A stretch of 64,000 nt of DNA, taken from Planctomycetota bacterium (lineage in GTDB: Bacteria > Planctomycetota > UBA8742 > UBA2392). This document shows positions 9,701 to 17,859 of this stretch, piece by piece (position 1 is the stretch's first letter; each line of letters begins with the position of its first letter). Under the pieces are notes generated by a model that did not search any database, had not been told where the DNA came from, and worked only from the letters and a program-made list of their open reading frames with translations. Position numbers and translations under genes: made by a program. The stretch spans positions 1 to 64,000 of the forward strand of contig JAHBYA010000013.1 in the NCBI GenBank assembly GCA_019636195.1, in the 5' to 3' direction.

Positions 9701-10732
9701 CTGACCCAAATTGATGTTCCGCATGAAGTATGGGAACTGCGGCTCAGGCGGATCTGCACTTGCTGGAGTCAGAAGAAGTTCGTCGCTGGCTCCGAACAGG
9801 AGGTCTGCAAGTCCGCCATGCTCGAGGTGGAAGTCATCCTGCACCAATCGCGCAACTGCCGTGTGTTGCCGCTCAACTTGCGCAAGGTCTCCACGTGCCG
9901 AATTGAAGAGCACACCATCTGGGGGTATGAACGCTTCCTGTCGTGAGATCTTTTCCAAGGACTCAGCGTCCAACTCGACCACAATGGAACCACCCCGAAT
10001 CTCGATCACGCGCCCCTTCACAGCGGCCTCTCGCTCATCCCTCTCGTCACTCGGGTGAATCATGTACACTTGCTCCCGATGATTCTTGGATGCAGCACTT
10101 ATCCTGGCGATGTCCTTGGCATCAGGTTGTTCTGACAGTATGAATGCGTAGCGTCGCTTCCCACTCTCTTGGTGATAGTGGTGGTACTGAACTTCAAATT
10201 CACGATCCTCGGCGAGTCGTTTCTCGAAGCTCAGGTACCCTTTCCATCGGGCAAGGGAGGCTTCTGTGCGCTCACATAACTGAAGAATTTCGTGTTCATC
10301 TAAGAGCGAGTCGTAGAGTTGTTGTGGGAGCCCAGATCCGGCTCTAGAGTCGTCTATGGTCAGCGTGGTCTCTATTGTACGTTCGCTGGCTTGAGCCCTG
10401 TCTCCAATGGTGCTCTTTTCAGTTCTCAGTACTCGCAGCTCGTGACTGTTGGGAACGCATTTGAATGCGGTGCTTCCGCTCACGGCGATTTCGAAGCAGC
10501 GAGAGGGGATTCGCACCCTGACAAGGTTTCTATCCGGATTTCTTTCGTCAAACTCAGGCAACCTAGACAGGTAAACACGATGTGGGGCAGTACGCTTGAG
10601 TTTCTGTTGAAGCCAGGAGTGCGCCTGCTCTTCAGCGCCCCAAGCATCAGGTACTTCACCGACGGACCGCAAGAAATACGCGGCAGCACCTTCGGTCATG
10701 CGTAAGTTGAGCCTGTGAACCGCGTCTGGCAT
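6722..10732 (-). CDS. UPF1/DNA2-type SF1 helicase (COG1112-like), Mokosh MkoA-like
   Basis: This is a 1336-residue superfamily 1 helicase. After a roughly 340-residue N-terminal region of unknown fold, Walker A is at about 362-369 (GPPGTGKT). A long insertion, partly coiled coil (about 430-980), separates it from Walker B near 1030 (VIVDEVSKAT), then GDHKQLPP, and close to the C terminus RFQGMERD and NVALSRAR. These are the AAA_11/AAA_12 motifs of the UPF1/COG1112 group, which act on RNA or DNA. Mokosh defence combines this helicase type with a PLD nuclease, encoded next here, but no Ser/Thr kinase domain is visible in the N terminus. ATG at 10732 has GAGG six bases upstream. The gene lies 25 bp after mod. 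Confidence 0.88.
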   Translation of the reverse strand: MPDAVHRLNLRMTEGAAAYFLRSVGEVPDAWGAEEQAHSWLQQKLKRTAPHRVYLSRLPEFDERNPDRNLVRVRIPSRCFEIAVSGSTAFKCVPNSHELRVLRTEKSTIGDRAQASERTIETTLTIDDSRAGSGLPQQLYDSLLDEHEILQLCERTEASLARWKGYLSFEKRLAEDREFEVQYHHYHQESGKRRYAFILSEQPDAKDIARISAASKNHREQVYMIHPSDERDEREAAVKGRVIEIRGGSIVVELDAESLEKISRQEAFIPPDGVLFNSARGDLAQVERQHTAVARLVQDDFHLEHGGLADLLFGASDELLLTPASADPPEPQFPYFMRNINLGQKEAVRRALATPDMCLIQGPPGTGKTTVIAELCFQLASAGKRVLVASQANLAVDNALERLFEHPAILAIRDGNPDKFEEGGKKFVGERAVRRWLSSIREKADQNRKRIEDVFANAGFYLREWQAAHALLVVIQSVGESKQRCERSRSALDEFLRKHESEHPVLQHRTELLETLTSELGTLKDAIQRSARVLPAFVPPKELGYWSPSTGRPGGKQDNPWEAGRALSEARRNLESAVLDENALGVLSDMTQRVTRSYHVAEAIRGDMAESQAKLDALRQQQRTLSDELTVWDRQLEAAVWSLPHLATLNVASAANAVEWLERLTSTPNTPWINGQEPRTTFEITLEHFRSSFSAYDAGAVTEAISSIERWFAFWKSRAPKLFAGYFARKRSRYGTAVLQQYAAALAEVRAAETNTETGLGKAIRADLQAARDLAAKRLGKLTVDVDKASLTVVGLEEEFSAATKEQAGVLRGLEEAFYGLRVARMWKASAPDTLRTEGLPHELFLSKVASCGNWVIAERANFERESSSLVQSMSSDLAAIATDLATTKNHLRTLNTRKQELQDEHEEAERNHDHIEAEGARAGREWERMRVSEAVPESVRAIGHPAELALARKRWVEQHGGEERVRRAEAEYQLVSDWVRELGSENASVSSEVTEMFYANANVVGATCMHAAERGFVKRYGADGFDMVIVDEVSKATPTELLIPCLLGKRIVLVGDHKQLPPMLPNDDDYDERAETLGMTKAEVKEMVGTSLFKERYKHFDDNRLNRTSMLWQQYRMHPDIMSCINQFYDDKLECGWEPAKQRQERAHGLKGSSWLRADCHAYWLDLPRDKKTLSQGHPSKFNDYEVSGIAERVLPEIWDAMHAAGQDFNIGVISFYAAQVEKLRSAINTACQRRGIANTVRVSSVDRFQGMERDIIVVSMVFSQADKHKLPTPFLQSPERINVALSRARRLLVIVGSAFSYTMTKFDAAPKYRNVWEHIKRIDGCASMRGDDGR

Positions 10733-10757
10733 TGATGCCCTCGCTCTGAAACGCCGC

Positions 10758-13751
10758 CTACACTTCGTAGACCTGCATGACTTCGTCGCCGTAGTGGTTG
10801 ATTACCTTTACGGCTACTTTGCCTTTTCCTTTGCTGCCTTCTTTGGGCTTGGGTGGATCGAATGGGGTGCTTCTGGTTTGGTACAGGCTTGCCCAGGCTT
10901 CTTCGTTGATCTCGGCCCTCAGGGCTCGTTTCAGGCGGTCGTAGGGGCCTCCGTCTTTGTCGTCTGCCCCGCAATAGTAGGCGTGCCTTACGAAGAAGCT
11001 CTCCTCGTTGTAGTTGGTGTCGATGAACCAGCAGGCAATGTCGTCCGTGCTGCTGGACCTGATCTCACCAGTCGTCGGGTCGTACACGTCCACGCCCTTC
11101 ACTTCGACTACCAGTTTGCCGTCCTTCTGCTTCTCGATGGCGATGTCCGGCTCACCGAACACCATGAACAGGTTCGCCGCCCCAGTCTTCTTCAGGAGCT
11201 CGTCACCCATGGCAAGGTCGGGGTTCATGCGAGTGATCAGCACGGTCAGCTTGCCGTAGCGTCTGGTCTCCTCGTTCACGGCCGGGTCGAACGCGAATCC
11301 GCACACCACCAGCACATCAAACCCGACGCCCTTCACGGCCTCCATCGCCGCGTACTTGATGAGGTCCGATCCAACTGTGCCGTATTCCGGGCCGATGCAG
11401 ACGGCCACGGACTTTTCCGTACCGTCCTTCTCTTTGTAGCTGCCCTTGGCGTGGATCCATTCACCTGCGTGTGGCTCCAAGGTCTCGAACTCAAGTCGCT
11501 CACCCTTCTTGGTGTTCTGAACGCCGGCCTTGCGGAGGTTGTCGATGATCATGTGCCCGAAGTCGTCGGGGCCAAGGGCTCGAACGCGACGCGTCGTGTC
11601 TGACTGCATCGCCCGCGACTCCTCGGCTTTTGCCCACGGTGACACCTGACGGTGTGGGCTCAGGCTTTCGACCGTGAACGGGCCGGTCACGCGGATGCGC
11701 TTGTTGTCCTCGTAGGGCTGGTCGTAGAGGTACTCCACGTCGGCCTTGCGAGCGATTGACGCGTCAATCTCGGCCTGGCGTTTGCGCCGAAGCTCCCAGT
11801 ACTTCTCGTGGGTTTTCTTCGCGTCGGCAGACCACTTGTCGTCGGCCTCACGCGGAACCTCCCACTCCTCCCACTTGGTCTTGCACTGCTTGTTGAGCGC
11901 AGCCCGCAGAGACTCAAGCTCGGGCTGGTAGCATTCGTGGATGGCGTCGAGCTCGGTGCAGTTTGCCACGGTACTCATGGAGATACTCGGGAACCGCTTG
12001 CAAACGAAGCCCTTTCGGACGTCGTACTCGCTCTTCCCGTCGGGAATGGGTTGGCCAGAAAGCTGGGCCTCCAGCTTCTTGCCTTCGGGCGAATCCATCA
12101 ACTGATAGAACGGAAATCTAGCAGACATCAAGCGCGTACGAGCCAAGGCCAGCGCTACACGGCTGGTGTCCGTCGTAATCCAGCGCCGTCCCCACTGCTC
12201 TGCTACGTAAGCAGTCGTGCCGCTGCCGCAAGTTGGATCAAGGACAAGATCACCTGGGTCGGTGGTCATGTTGATGCAGCGCTCAAGTACCGTAGTCGCG
12301 GTCTGAACTACGTAGACTTTCGGGTCGCCGAAAGCATTGGTCCGCGTGTCGGCCCACAGGGCATTTCGCGGACGAAACCTGCCCTTGTCTCGATAGGCTT
12401 TGAACCAGATGCTGTTGCCCTGCTTGTGGAAGTACCCGGCACGGAGCACGCGCGGAAGCCCGTCCTCATAGCTTGCAGACCACCCTCTCGTGCCGCTCGG
12501 GCGGAACTCTTGCCCGAACGCGTGAAATGGGCGCCTGGACGCTTCGTTCCCTGTCTGAGAAGTTGGGTTGTCGAGCTTGAGTACCCTGCCCTCGGGAACC
12601 GGTTGCTGCCCTGTCTTCTGTGCAACTGACAGGTCGATGATGTCGCCTTGGGGAGTCTCAACGCAGACGTACCGCTCCGTCGGATTGTCGATTGCGGGCA
12701 CTTCCTCGTACGTCTTGCGAAACTTGATCTTGGACATGTCCTTCGCGTACCAAAGCAGATAGTCCGTGATCTGGGCCAAACGCCCGCTGGTCTGGCCTGT
12801 TGTTGCGCTGAAGGCGATCAAACCCGCGTAGTTGTCCTGACCAAACACCTCATCCATCAAGGCTCGGACACGGTGAAGGTTCTCATCTGAAATCTGGACG
12901 AAAATCGAGCCGGAGTCGGAGAGCAACTCGCGCGATATGATTAGCCGATCGCGCATGTACGTAAGATAGGAGTTGATGCCAAGTGCCCAAGTATCTCGGA
13001 ACGCCTTCACCTGCTCCGGTTGACGAGTTGCGGTCTGCACCTTTGCGTCGTCAACCGATCTGTCGCGAGTACTGACCTGCCAGTTGCTGCGAAACCTGAT
13101 GCCGTAAGGTGGGTCAATGTAGATCATCTGGACCTGGCCTTTGAGACCTTCCTTCTCGGCCAATGAGGCCATGACCATGAGGGAGTCACCGAGGATCATG
13201 CGGTTCGACCAGTGCTGGTCGTGCCGGTAGAAGTCGATCATCTCCTCGAACTTGATGCCGTTGAAGTCGTCAAACAGCTTGGCCTGCACGTTGCCGATGC
13301 GTTTGGTGTCTTTGGTTTCGCCCTGCCTGCGCGCTTCCCGTGCGGCCTCACGGCGGACGTTCTCGATGATGGCCTGCGGGTGGACTTTCTCCTGGATGTA
13401 AACCGGGACGATGGGGACGTTGAAGGGCTCGGAATCCTGCTGGTCTTTGCCAAGCCAGACAAGCTGAGGGTCCAAGGCTGGATCGCGCTTGTAGACCGTG
13501 CCGTCCGTGGAGCGGTCATACAGCCCGCGGGGGTACTGTTTGGTCTGCGGCTTGCGGTGCTCGTCGGGAACAAAGTCCTTGAGCTCCTCAGTGGGAATGT
13601 TCACCCGCCGATCCTTGTGGCGTATAGCCTCCAAAGGCACAGGATCGCCGGAGGGCTTGGACTTACCCTTGCCCTTGGATGCAGCCTTCGGACCTGCCTG
13701 CTTCGCCGCGGCTTTGGCAAACTTCGGTTCGGTGGACTTACGTTTGGCCAC
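10758..13751 (-). CDS. Type III-like DNA adenine methyltransferase (Mod)
   Basis: This 997-residue protein methylates adenine N6 in DNA, pairing with the Res subunit to make a type III-like restriction system. The order of motifs is beta class: DPPY at about 212 (MIYIDPPYGIRF), then the SAM-binding DPTCGSGTT at about 505. A target-recognition region lies between them. The last 300 residues are an extra domain with VVEVKGVDV, which resembles a PD-(D/E)XK-like or substrate-binding fold but is unassigned. The N terminus is very Lys/Ala-rich. I start at the GTG at 13751, with AGGA seven bases upstream; a TTG at 13766 is also in frame. It is 15 bp after the preceding small nuclease gene. Confidence 0.9.
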   Translation of the reverse strand: MAKRKSTEPKFAKAAAKQAGPKAASKGKGKSKPSGDPVPLEAIRHKDRRVNIPTEELKDFVPDEHRKPQTKQYPRGLYDRSTDGTVYKRDPALDPQLVWLGKDQQDSEPFNVPIVPVYIQEKVHPQAIIENVRREAAREARRQGETKDTKRIGNVQAKLFDDFNGIKFEEMIDFYRHDQHWSNRMILGDSLMVMASLAEKEGLKGQVQMIYIDPPYGIRFRSNWQVSTRDRSVDDAKVQTATRQPEQVKAFRDTWALGINSYLTYMRDRLIISRELLSDSGSIFVQISDENLHRVRALMDEVFGQDNYAGLIAFSATTGQTSGRLAQITDYLLWYAKDMSKIKFRKTYEEVPAIDNPTERYVCVETPQGDIIDLSVAQKTGQQPVPEGRVLKLDNPTSQTGNEASRRPFHAFGQEFRPSGTRGWSASYEDGLPRVLRAGYFHKQGNSIWFKAYRDKGRFRPRNALWADTRTNAFGDPKVYVVQTATTVLERCINMTTDPGDLVLDPTCGSGTTAYVAEQWGRRWITTDTSRVALALARTRLMSARFPFYQLMDSPEGKKLEAQLSGQPIPDGKSEYDVRKGFVCKRFPSISMSTVANCTELDAIHECYQPELESLRAALNKQCKTKWEEWEVPREADDKWSADAKKTHEKYWELRRKRQAEIDASIARKADVEYLYDQPYEDNKRIRVTGPFTVESLSPHRQVSPWAKAEESRAMQSDTTRRVRALGPDDFGHMIIDNLRKAGVQNTKKGERLEFETLEPHAGEWIHAKGSYKEKDGTEKSVAVCIGPEYGTVGSDLIKYAAMEAVKGVGFDVLVVCGFAFDPAVNEETRRYGKLTVLITRMNPDLAMGDELLKKTGAANLFMVFGEPDIAIEKQKDGKLVVEVKGVDVYDPTTGEIRSSSTDDIACWFIDTNYNEESFFVRHAYYCGADDKDGGPYDRLKRALRAEINEEAWASLYQTRSTPFDPPKPKEGSKGKGKVAVKVINHYGDEVMQVYEV

Positions 13752-13766
13752 TTGCGTTCCTTGCAA

Positions 13767-14414
13767 TCAACTCGCCATCAGCAGAATGTGCGTTATGCGG
13801 CAGTTCTGATTCTTGTGAGCGTGGACTGCGTAAAATACGTCCTTCAATTCGCCGCTGCCCAGCTCTGCGAACTTCACGGGTTCGTTAGCAAGGTGTTTCT
13901 TCGGGTCAGTCGTCACGGCATTTCTGATCTTGTCAGCCCAGTCCGAACATGATTCCGATTGGACGTACCCAATCATGCCTGCCCATTCGACCAGCCCGTA
14001 ATGACCCTTGATTAAGGAAAGCATCCCGTCCTCACCCAGGTATATTCCGGCTGGATGGGTTGTGCTGCTCAGCCTCTTGGCCTCGAAGCGGAACAGCCTT
14101 GTGGGCTTCTTGGAAGTTGAGTACACCGTGATGTCAATCTTCGGGCGGTCCTTTCCCACCTTGGTCCCCACGGTTACAGGCTCATCATCTACTGGCCAAA
14201 AGTGCTTGCTCCATCGGGGAGCGTCATCAGCATCAAGAGCCTCCTTGATGGCGTCAACGAGCTTGCCAGTGATTGCGGGCTCTTCCAACTCTGCCAAGTC
14301 TTTGGGAACTAGCCGATCATGGCCCAGCTGGATGACTTGGTGGCTCCGACGAACGAAGGAGTCGACAATGCCAGCAGCGACAGGGTTGGAGTTAGATCCC
14401 TTCCTTTTGGTCAT
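13767..14414 (-). CDS. Small PD-(D/E)XK restriction-endonuclease-like protein
   Basis: This 215-residue protein follows the Eco57I-like methylase with an ATGA overlap at 14411-14414, so the two are probably made in coupled fashion. Asp94 in RPKIDITVYS and Glu111-Ala-Lys113 in FRFEAKRL fit the PD-(D/E)XK catalytic pattern. The protein has a Lys/Ser-rich start and no membrane segment. The context suggests it is the cleavage or guide-like partner of the methylase, which itself has no obvious nuclease motif. An in-frame extension to 14489 exists, but it lies in the methylase gene and lacks a ribosome site. Confidence 0.75.
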   Translation of the reverse strand: MTKRKGSNSNPVAAGIVDSFVRRSHQVIQLGHDRLVPKDLAELEEPAITGKLVDAIKEALDADDAPRWSKHFWPVDDEPVTVGTKVGKDRPKIDITVYSTSKKPTRLFRFEAKRLSSTTHPAGIYLGEDGMLSLIKGHYGLVEWAGMIGYVQSESCSDWADKIRNAVTTDPKKHLANEPVKFAELGSGELKDVFYAVHAHKNQNCRITHILLMAS

Positions 14415-17400
14415 TCGGTCGCCCCCGCCTGCTCTACGGCAAGACCAATGATTTCGGTAGCATCTACGACCGCTTGGCTCTGAAGCCAATGAAAGCGCTG
14501 CATGGGCTTGAACAGATACATGGCATCGTCAACAAACAGCCGCAAGCTACGATTGAAATACCGCCACTGCGCGTACCGGGACGCTAACTCCTCACGCAGG
14601 CCGTCCGACTTCTCAACGACAACACTTGCCGCATTGTCCCGCGAATGGACGACGACACCCGACCGGTTGGCTCCTTGAGTAACTCGGATAACCCCAAGCG
14701 TATCGCCCAAAAACAACTCTACGTTATGCCCTTGTCGGCTGCCTTCCTCGTAAACAAATCCATCAAGCTCCAACTTCAAAGCAGTCCCATAAGCTTTTAC
14801 CTCCGAATCCTCTGGCCTGCGCACGGCACGCTCTTCCACCTTGCCATCCTTGAGGCCATCGATAACGTTCACGAACTCATCAATTCGCTTGAGTTCCAGT
14901 TCCGACAACCCCATGTGCTGGTTCACTTGTCGGTTGAGTTTATCCAATAGAGGTCGTCTTCTGGCGCCTCCAACAGCACTTGCGGCCGAATCGATCGCTT
15001 CTAACTGATCGTAAACTTCTCCCCATTCCTTGATCACCCTAGGATTGACAGTGGAAAGGGGCTCAGGCAGCGGCAGAGTACGAAGTGATTCCAACGGGTA
15101 CCTCGGTCGCTTGACCCCTGCCTGCGGAGAAGCAAAGAACTGATGGTATTGCGCCACGTCAGAGTTTAAGTACATTGCGAGGGCTTTAAGCGGGCCATGA
15201 AGTGACTGCGCGGATGCGATAACGTGCTGGCCAATCGCAACGACATATCGACTTTCGAACACGGCCCAATTCCTCGCTGCACTTACAATGATGTGCGGCG
15301 GATTACACGCGGCTTCCTTCCTCTGAAATCCGCTTTGGCTTGGAACGTACACTTCATCTTTGTCAAGTGTTCGTAAGGCGTAGGTCGGCAAAGAAAACAG
15401 TCTTCGCGCGGTGCTTAGGCTCTTGGCATTCAGAGCCAGTTTTCCTGCGAGTTCAGAATGCCGCTCTGCCTCCTTCCCGCCACTCTGAACCTTTAGCCCT
15501 TCAGAGATCAGTAACTTATACTTGTCTTCCCACGTAGCGAGCGTAGCGAGCCTTTGCAACTTTCGCATTATTCGTTGGTCAAGAGAAGAACCCCACGCCG
15601 CGAATACAAATGGCGCAGCACTTCCCGACACAATGTCGGAATTCGAAACGTACTGAACTTCACCCGCATCCATGACTATTGTCCACGACGCGACGCGTTT
15701 GCCAGCCTCCCGTGGCCTAGTCGGTTCTTGATTAGCCACAAGAGGTGAGAACACTGCAACCTGACGATCAGAGTCAGTTGGCGCGTTTGCCATGTTGGGT
15801 CGGAATATGACTGCTGCCGAAGGTTCACGTGAGCGACGCGCAAACAGTACCTCGGCCATATTCGAAAAATTGGCAACGTACTCGGCCTTGTGCTTCCCAA
15901 AAAAAGCTGCCCGAAATGCTGTCGATACATCCTTGAATAACGTCATTGACGGTATCAGCATGCCTGCGATGGACTTCCGCGCGGCAAACTCCGTGGCACG
16001 CCATAAGAACGCTTCGGCGGCCTGCTTCCAACCAACAGGTTTATCCTGCTTGTTGGATTCAAGCCATTTCAACAATGGTCCATGTCCTTTGTCTTTGGAG
16101 TTACTGAGTTGGAGCGGTTTCCATGGTGGGTTGCCGACTACCCATTCGAAGCCTCCACGATCAATCCATCGCCGATACCTAGATTCATCTGAGAACGCGT
16201 CGCTGCAAACAATGTTCGTTCCATAGAGACCTGGCAGTTGAAACTCTTCCAGCCGTCTATCAAGAAGATCAGGTGGATTAATGTAGTCAAGCAGGGTCAG
16301 GTTCAGCGACAGTTCCGCAACGCGACAGGCCTCCTCGTCTACGTCGATTCCATGAATATGATCCACGAGGAGTTGCTTTATTTCGTTCGGCCGAATCCCC
16401 CGTCGCTTACTTCCGTCGCGGAGGCGATCTTCAGCCAGTTTTCGGAAACACTGAACAAGGAACGCACCGGAGCCACACGCTGGATCAAGTACTCGCGTTC
16501 CCTTGCGAAGGGGAACGATTTCGTCCATTCGGTCAATCATGAAATTTACGACTGGGATCGGCGTGTAGTACGCTCCTTGGTTTCGGCCAACACTCCTCCC
16601 ACCCTTGCCGGGTTTCGTCTGGAGAAACTGCTCGTAAATTACGCTCAGCGTCTCAATGGGAATGAATGAAAAATCGTAGTGTGAGAAGCTGAGATACTTC
16701 TGGCCCTTAGAAGAGTCACCGGAAAAAATGCCTGCGACTTTCTTGAGTATTGTTGTACCAACCTTTCGCAAAGTCGATTTGGCAATGGGGAACACGGTCC
16801 CATTCAGGAAGGAGTCGACCTTGTCGCACAGGACTTCAAATTTACCAACTTGAATCGTGCTGCCGGACACCTCGCTCCATGAAAGCTGCCACTCCGAAAG
16901 CAATTTGTCAGACAGAATGTTGCGATGACGCAAGTAGTACAGATAAACGAACTTTCCGATGAGCGCATGTGCGACGCTACGGTTCTCGACCCCCTCTTCC
17001 CGCAAGATACTTTCTAAGTCTTGAAGGTTCTTGAGAAGACGCCACTCCACCCGTTTAGCGGGATCAAGGTCGGCGGCGTGATGTCGCCAGACATCTCCGG
17101 TATCAATCGCCGCCGCAGTAACCGTTGCCAACTTGTCTGTTACTTGGTGTATAGTGTCGGCGATGGCCAATGGCTTGCTGCCAACCTTCCAATCAAACGC
17201 CGAATAGAGCCGTACTTCTGATTGGGTCAACACCACGACGAGGGGGACCGTGTTCTGGTTCCACACGAGCCGATGAATCTCATCCGCTTGCTTCTTTGTG
17301 CTTGCCTTGCAAACATAGGTCACAGGTCTCGGAGCACTGATCTGGCCACCACTCTGAGGCTCTTGTAAGCAGTAAACTGCCTGCAACCCCGCCGAATCAT

Positions 17401-17524
17401 CCCCTGATGCTCGGCGGAATAAGTGCCCGAAATCCGGGGCGGATGCCATGGCTTCGCCGCTCAGGCAGTTTTCAGACTGCGCGTAGCCCAAGGCATGTAA
17501 GAGCTCGTCAACTTCCTTGTCCAA
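14411..17524 (-). CDS. Eco57I/type IIG-like DNA adenine methylase
   Basis: This 1037-residue N6-adenine methyltransferase is of the gamma-type class used in type IIG enzymes and in BREX PglX. The SAM motif is LDPACGSGAF at about 348, and the catalytic motif is NPPW at about 465 (WVVGNPPWKPLQ). A roughly 320-residue N-terminal domain precedes it. The C-terminal half, with Arg/Lys-rich segments and RPRYPLESLRTLPLP at about 800, looks like a target-recognition and DNA-binding region. The reading frame begins at a TTG (17524) with GAGG six bases upstream; an in-frame ATG exists 25 codons later. The sequence is notably A+T-rich against the flanks. No PglZ, BrxC or BrxL is nearby, so this is not BREX. 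Confidence 0.87.
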   Translation of the reverse strand: MDKEVDELLHALGYAQSENCLSGEAMASAPDFGHLFRRASGDDSAGLQAVYCLQEPQSGGQISAPRPVTYVCKASTKKQADEIHRLVWNQNTVPLVVVLTQSEVRLYSAFDWKVGSKPLAIADTIHQVTDKLATVTAAAIDTGDVWRHHAADLDPAKRVEWRLLKNLQDLESILREEGVENRSVAHALIGKFVYLYYLRHRNILSDKLLSEWQLSWSEVSGSTIQVGKFEVLCDKVDSFLNGTVFPIAKSTLRKVGTTILKKVAGIFSGDSSKGQKYLSFSHYDFSFIPIETLSVIYEQFLQTKPGKGGRSVGRNQGAYYTPIPVVNFMIDRMDEIVPLRKGTRVLDPACGSGAFLVQCFRKLAEDRLRDGSKRRGIRPNEIKQLLVDHIHGIDVDEEACRVAELSLNLTLLDYINPPDLLDRRLEEFQLPGLYGTNIVCSDAFSDESRYRRWIDRGGFEWVVGNPPWKPLQLSNSKDKGHGPLLKWLESNKQDKPVGWKQAAEAFLWRATEFAARKSIAGMLIPSMTLFKDVSTAFRAAFFGKHKAEYVANFSNMAEVLFARRSREPSAAVIFRPNMANAPTDSDRQVAVFSPLVANQEPTRPREAGKRVASWTIVMDAGEVQYVSNSDIVSGSAAPFVFAAWGSSLDQRIMRKLQRLATLATWEDKYKLLISEGLKVQSGGKEAERHSELAGKLALNAKSLSTARRLFSLPTYALRTLDKDEVYVPSQSGFQRKEAACNPPHIIVSAARNWAVFESRYVVAIGQHVIASAQSLHGPLKALAMYLNSDVAQYHQFFASPQAGVKRPRYPLESLRTLPLPEPLSTVNPRVIKEWGEVYDQLEAIDSAASAVGGARRRPLLDKLNRQVNQHMGLSELELKRIDEFVNVIDGLKDGKVEERAVRRPEDSEVKAYGTALKLELDGFVYEEGSRQGHNVELFLGDTLGVIRVTQGANRSGVVVHSRDNAASVVVEKSDGLREELASRYAQWRYFNRSLRLFVDDAMYLFKPMQRFHWLQSQAVVDATEIIGLAVEQAGATE

Positions 17525-17548
17525 TGCTTCCCTCGCGTAAGTGCTTTC

Positions 17549-17833
17549 CTAGCTATGTTTTCCAGCATGCCCCGCCTGTCGAGCTAACCAAAAGCTGGCT
17601 GGTATGCCAGTGGCCTCCTGCAAACGCCTAGCCATAACAGGTTTCAACTCAGCCTTGCCACCAATCAGCGCATTGAGTTCCGCCTGTGTCACGCCAACCC
17701 GCTCGGCGAATTCCGGCAAGCTCCAGCCGCGCTCGTTCAGCACCTCAAGCAGCGTCTCGCCGGGTGGGGATACCTGATCCGGTTCATAGCGGTTCCGCCC
17801 TTGGGGCTGTGGAGTTGTGGTTTGGGCCGTCAC
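17549..17833 (-). CDS. HigA/XRE-family helix-turn-helix regulator without toxin
   Basis: This is a 94-residue protein with the hallmark start of HigA antitoxins, SPPGETLLEVLNERGW, and a helix-turn-helix at about 35-65 (LPEFAERVGVTQAELNALIG). The GTG at 17833 has GGAG upstream. It lies 26 bp after the res stop and 24 bp before the methylase, so it is inside the operon. No HigB-type toxin of about 100 residues is encoded on either side. I infer that it acts as an operon regulator, like the controller proteins of restriction-modification systems, and not as half of a toxin-antitoxin pair. Confidence 0.85.
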   Translation of the reverse strand: MTAQTTTPQPQGRNRYEPDQVSPPGETLLEVLNERGWSLPEFAERVGVTQAELNALIGGKAELKPVMARRLQEATGIPASFWLARQAGHAGKHS

Positions 17834-17859
17834 TGCTGCTCCGCCTCTGCTCGCAAAAA

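Noticed and set aside
10758..17524. BREX or DISARM assignment
   Set aside because: No PglZ, BrxC, BrxL, BrxA/B, DrmA/B or DUF1998-type gene is visible near the methylases.
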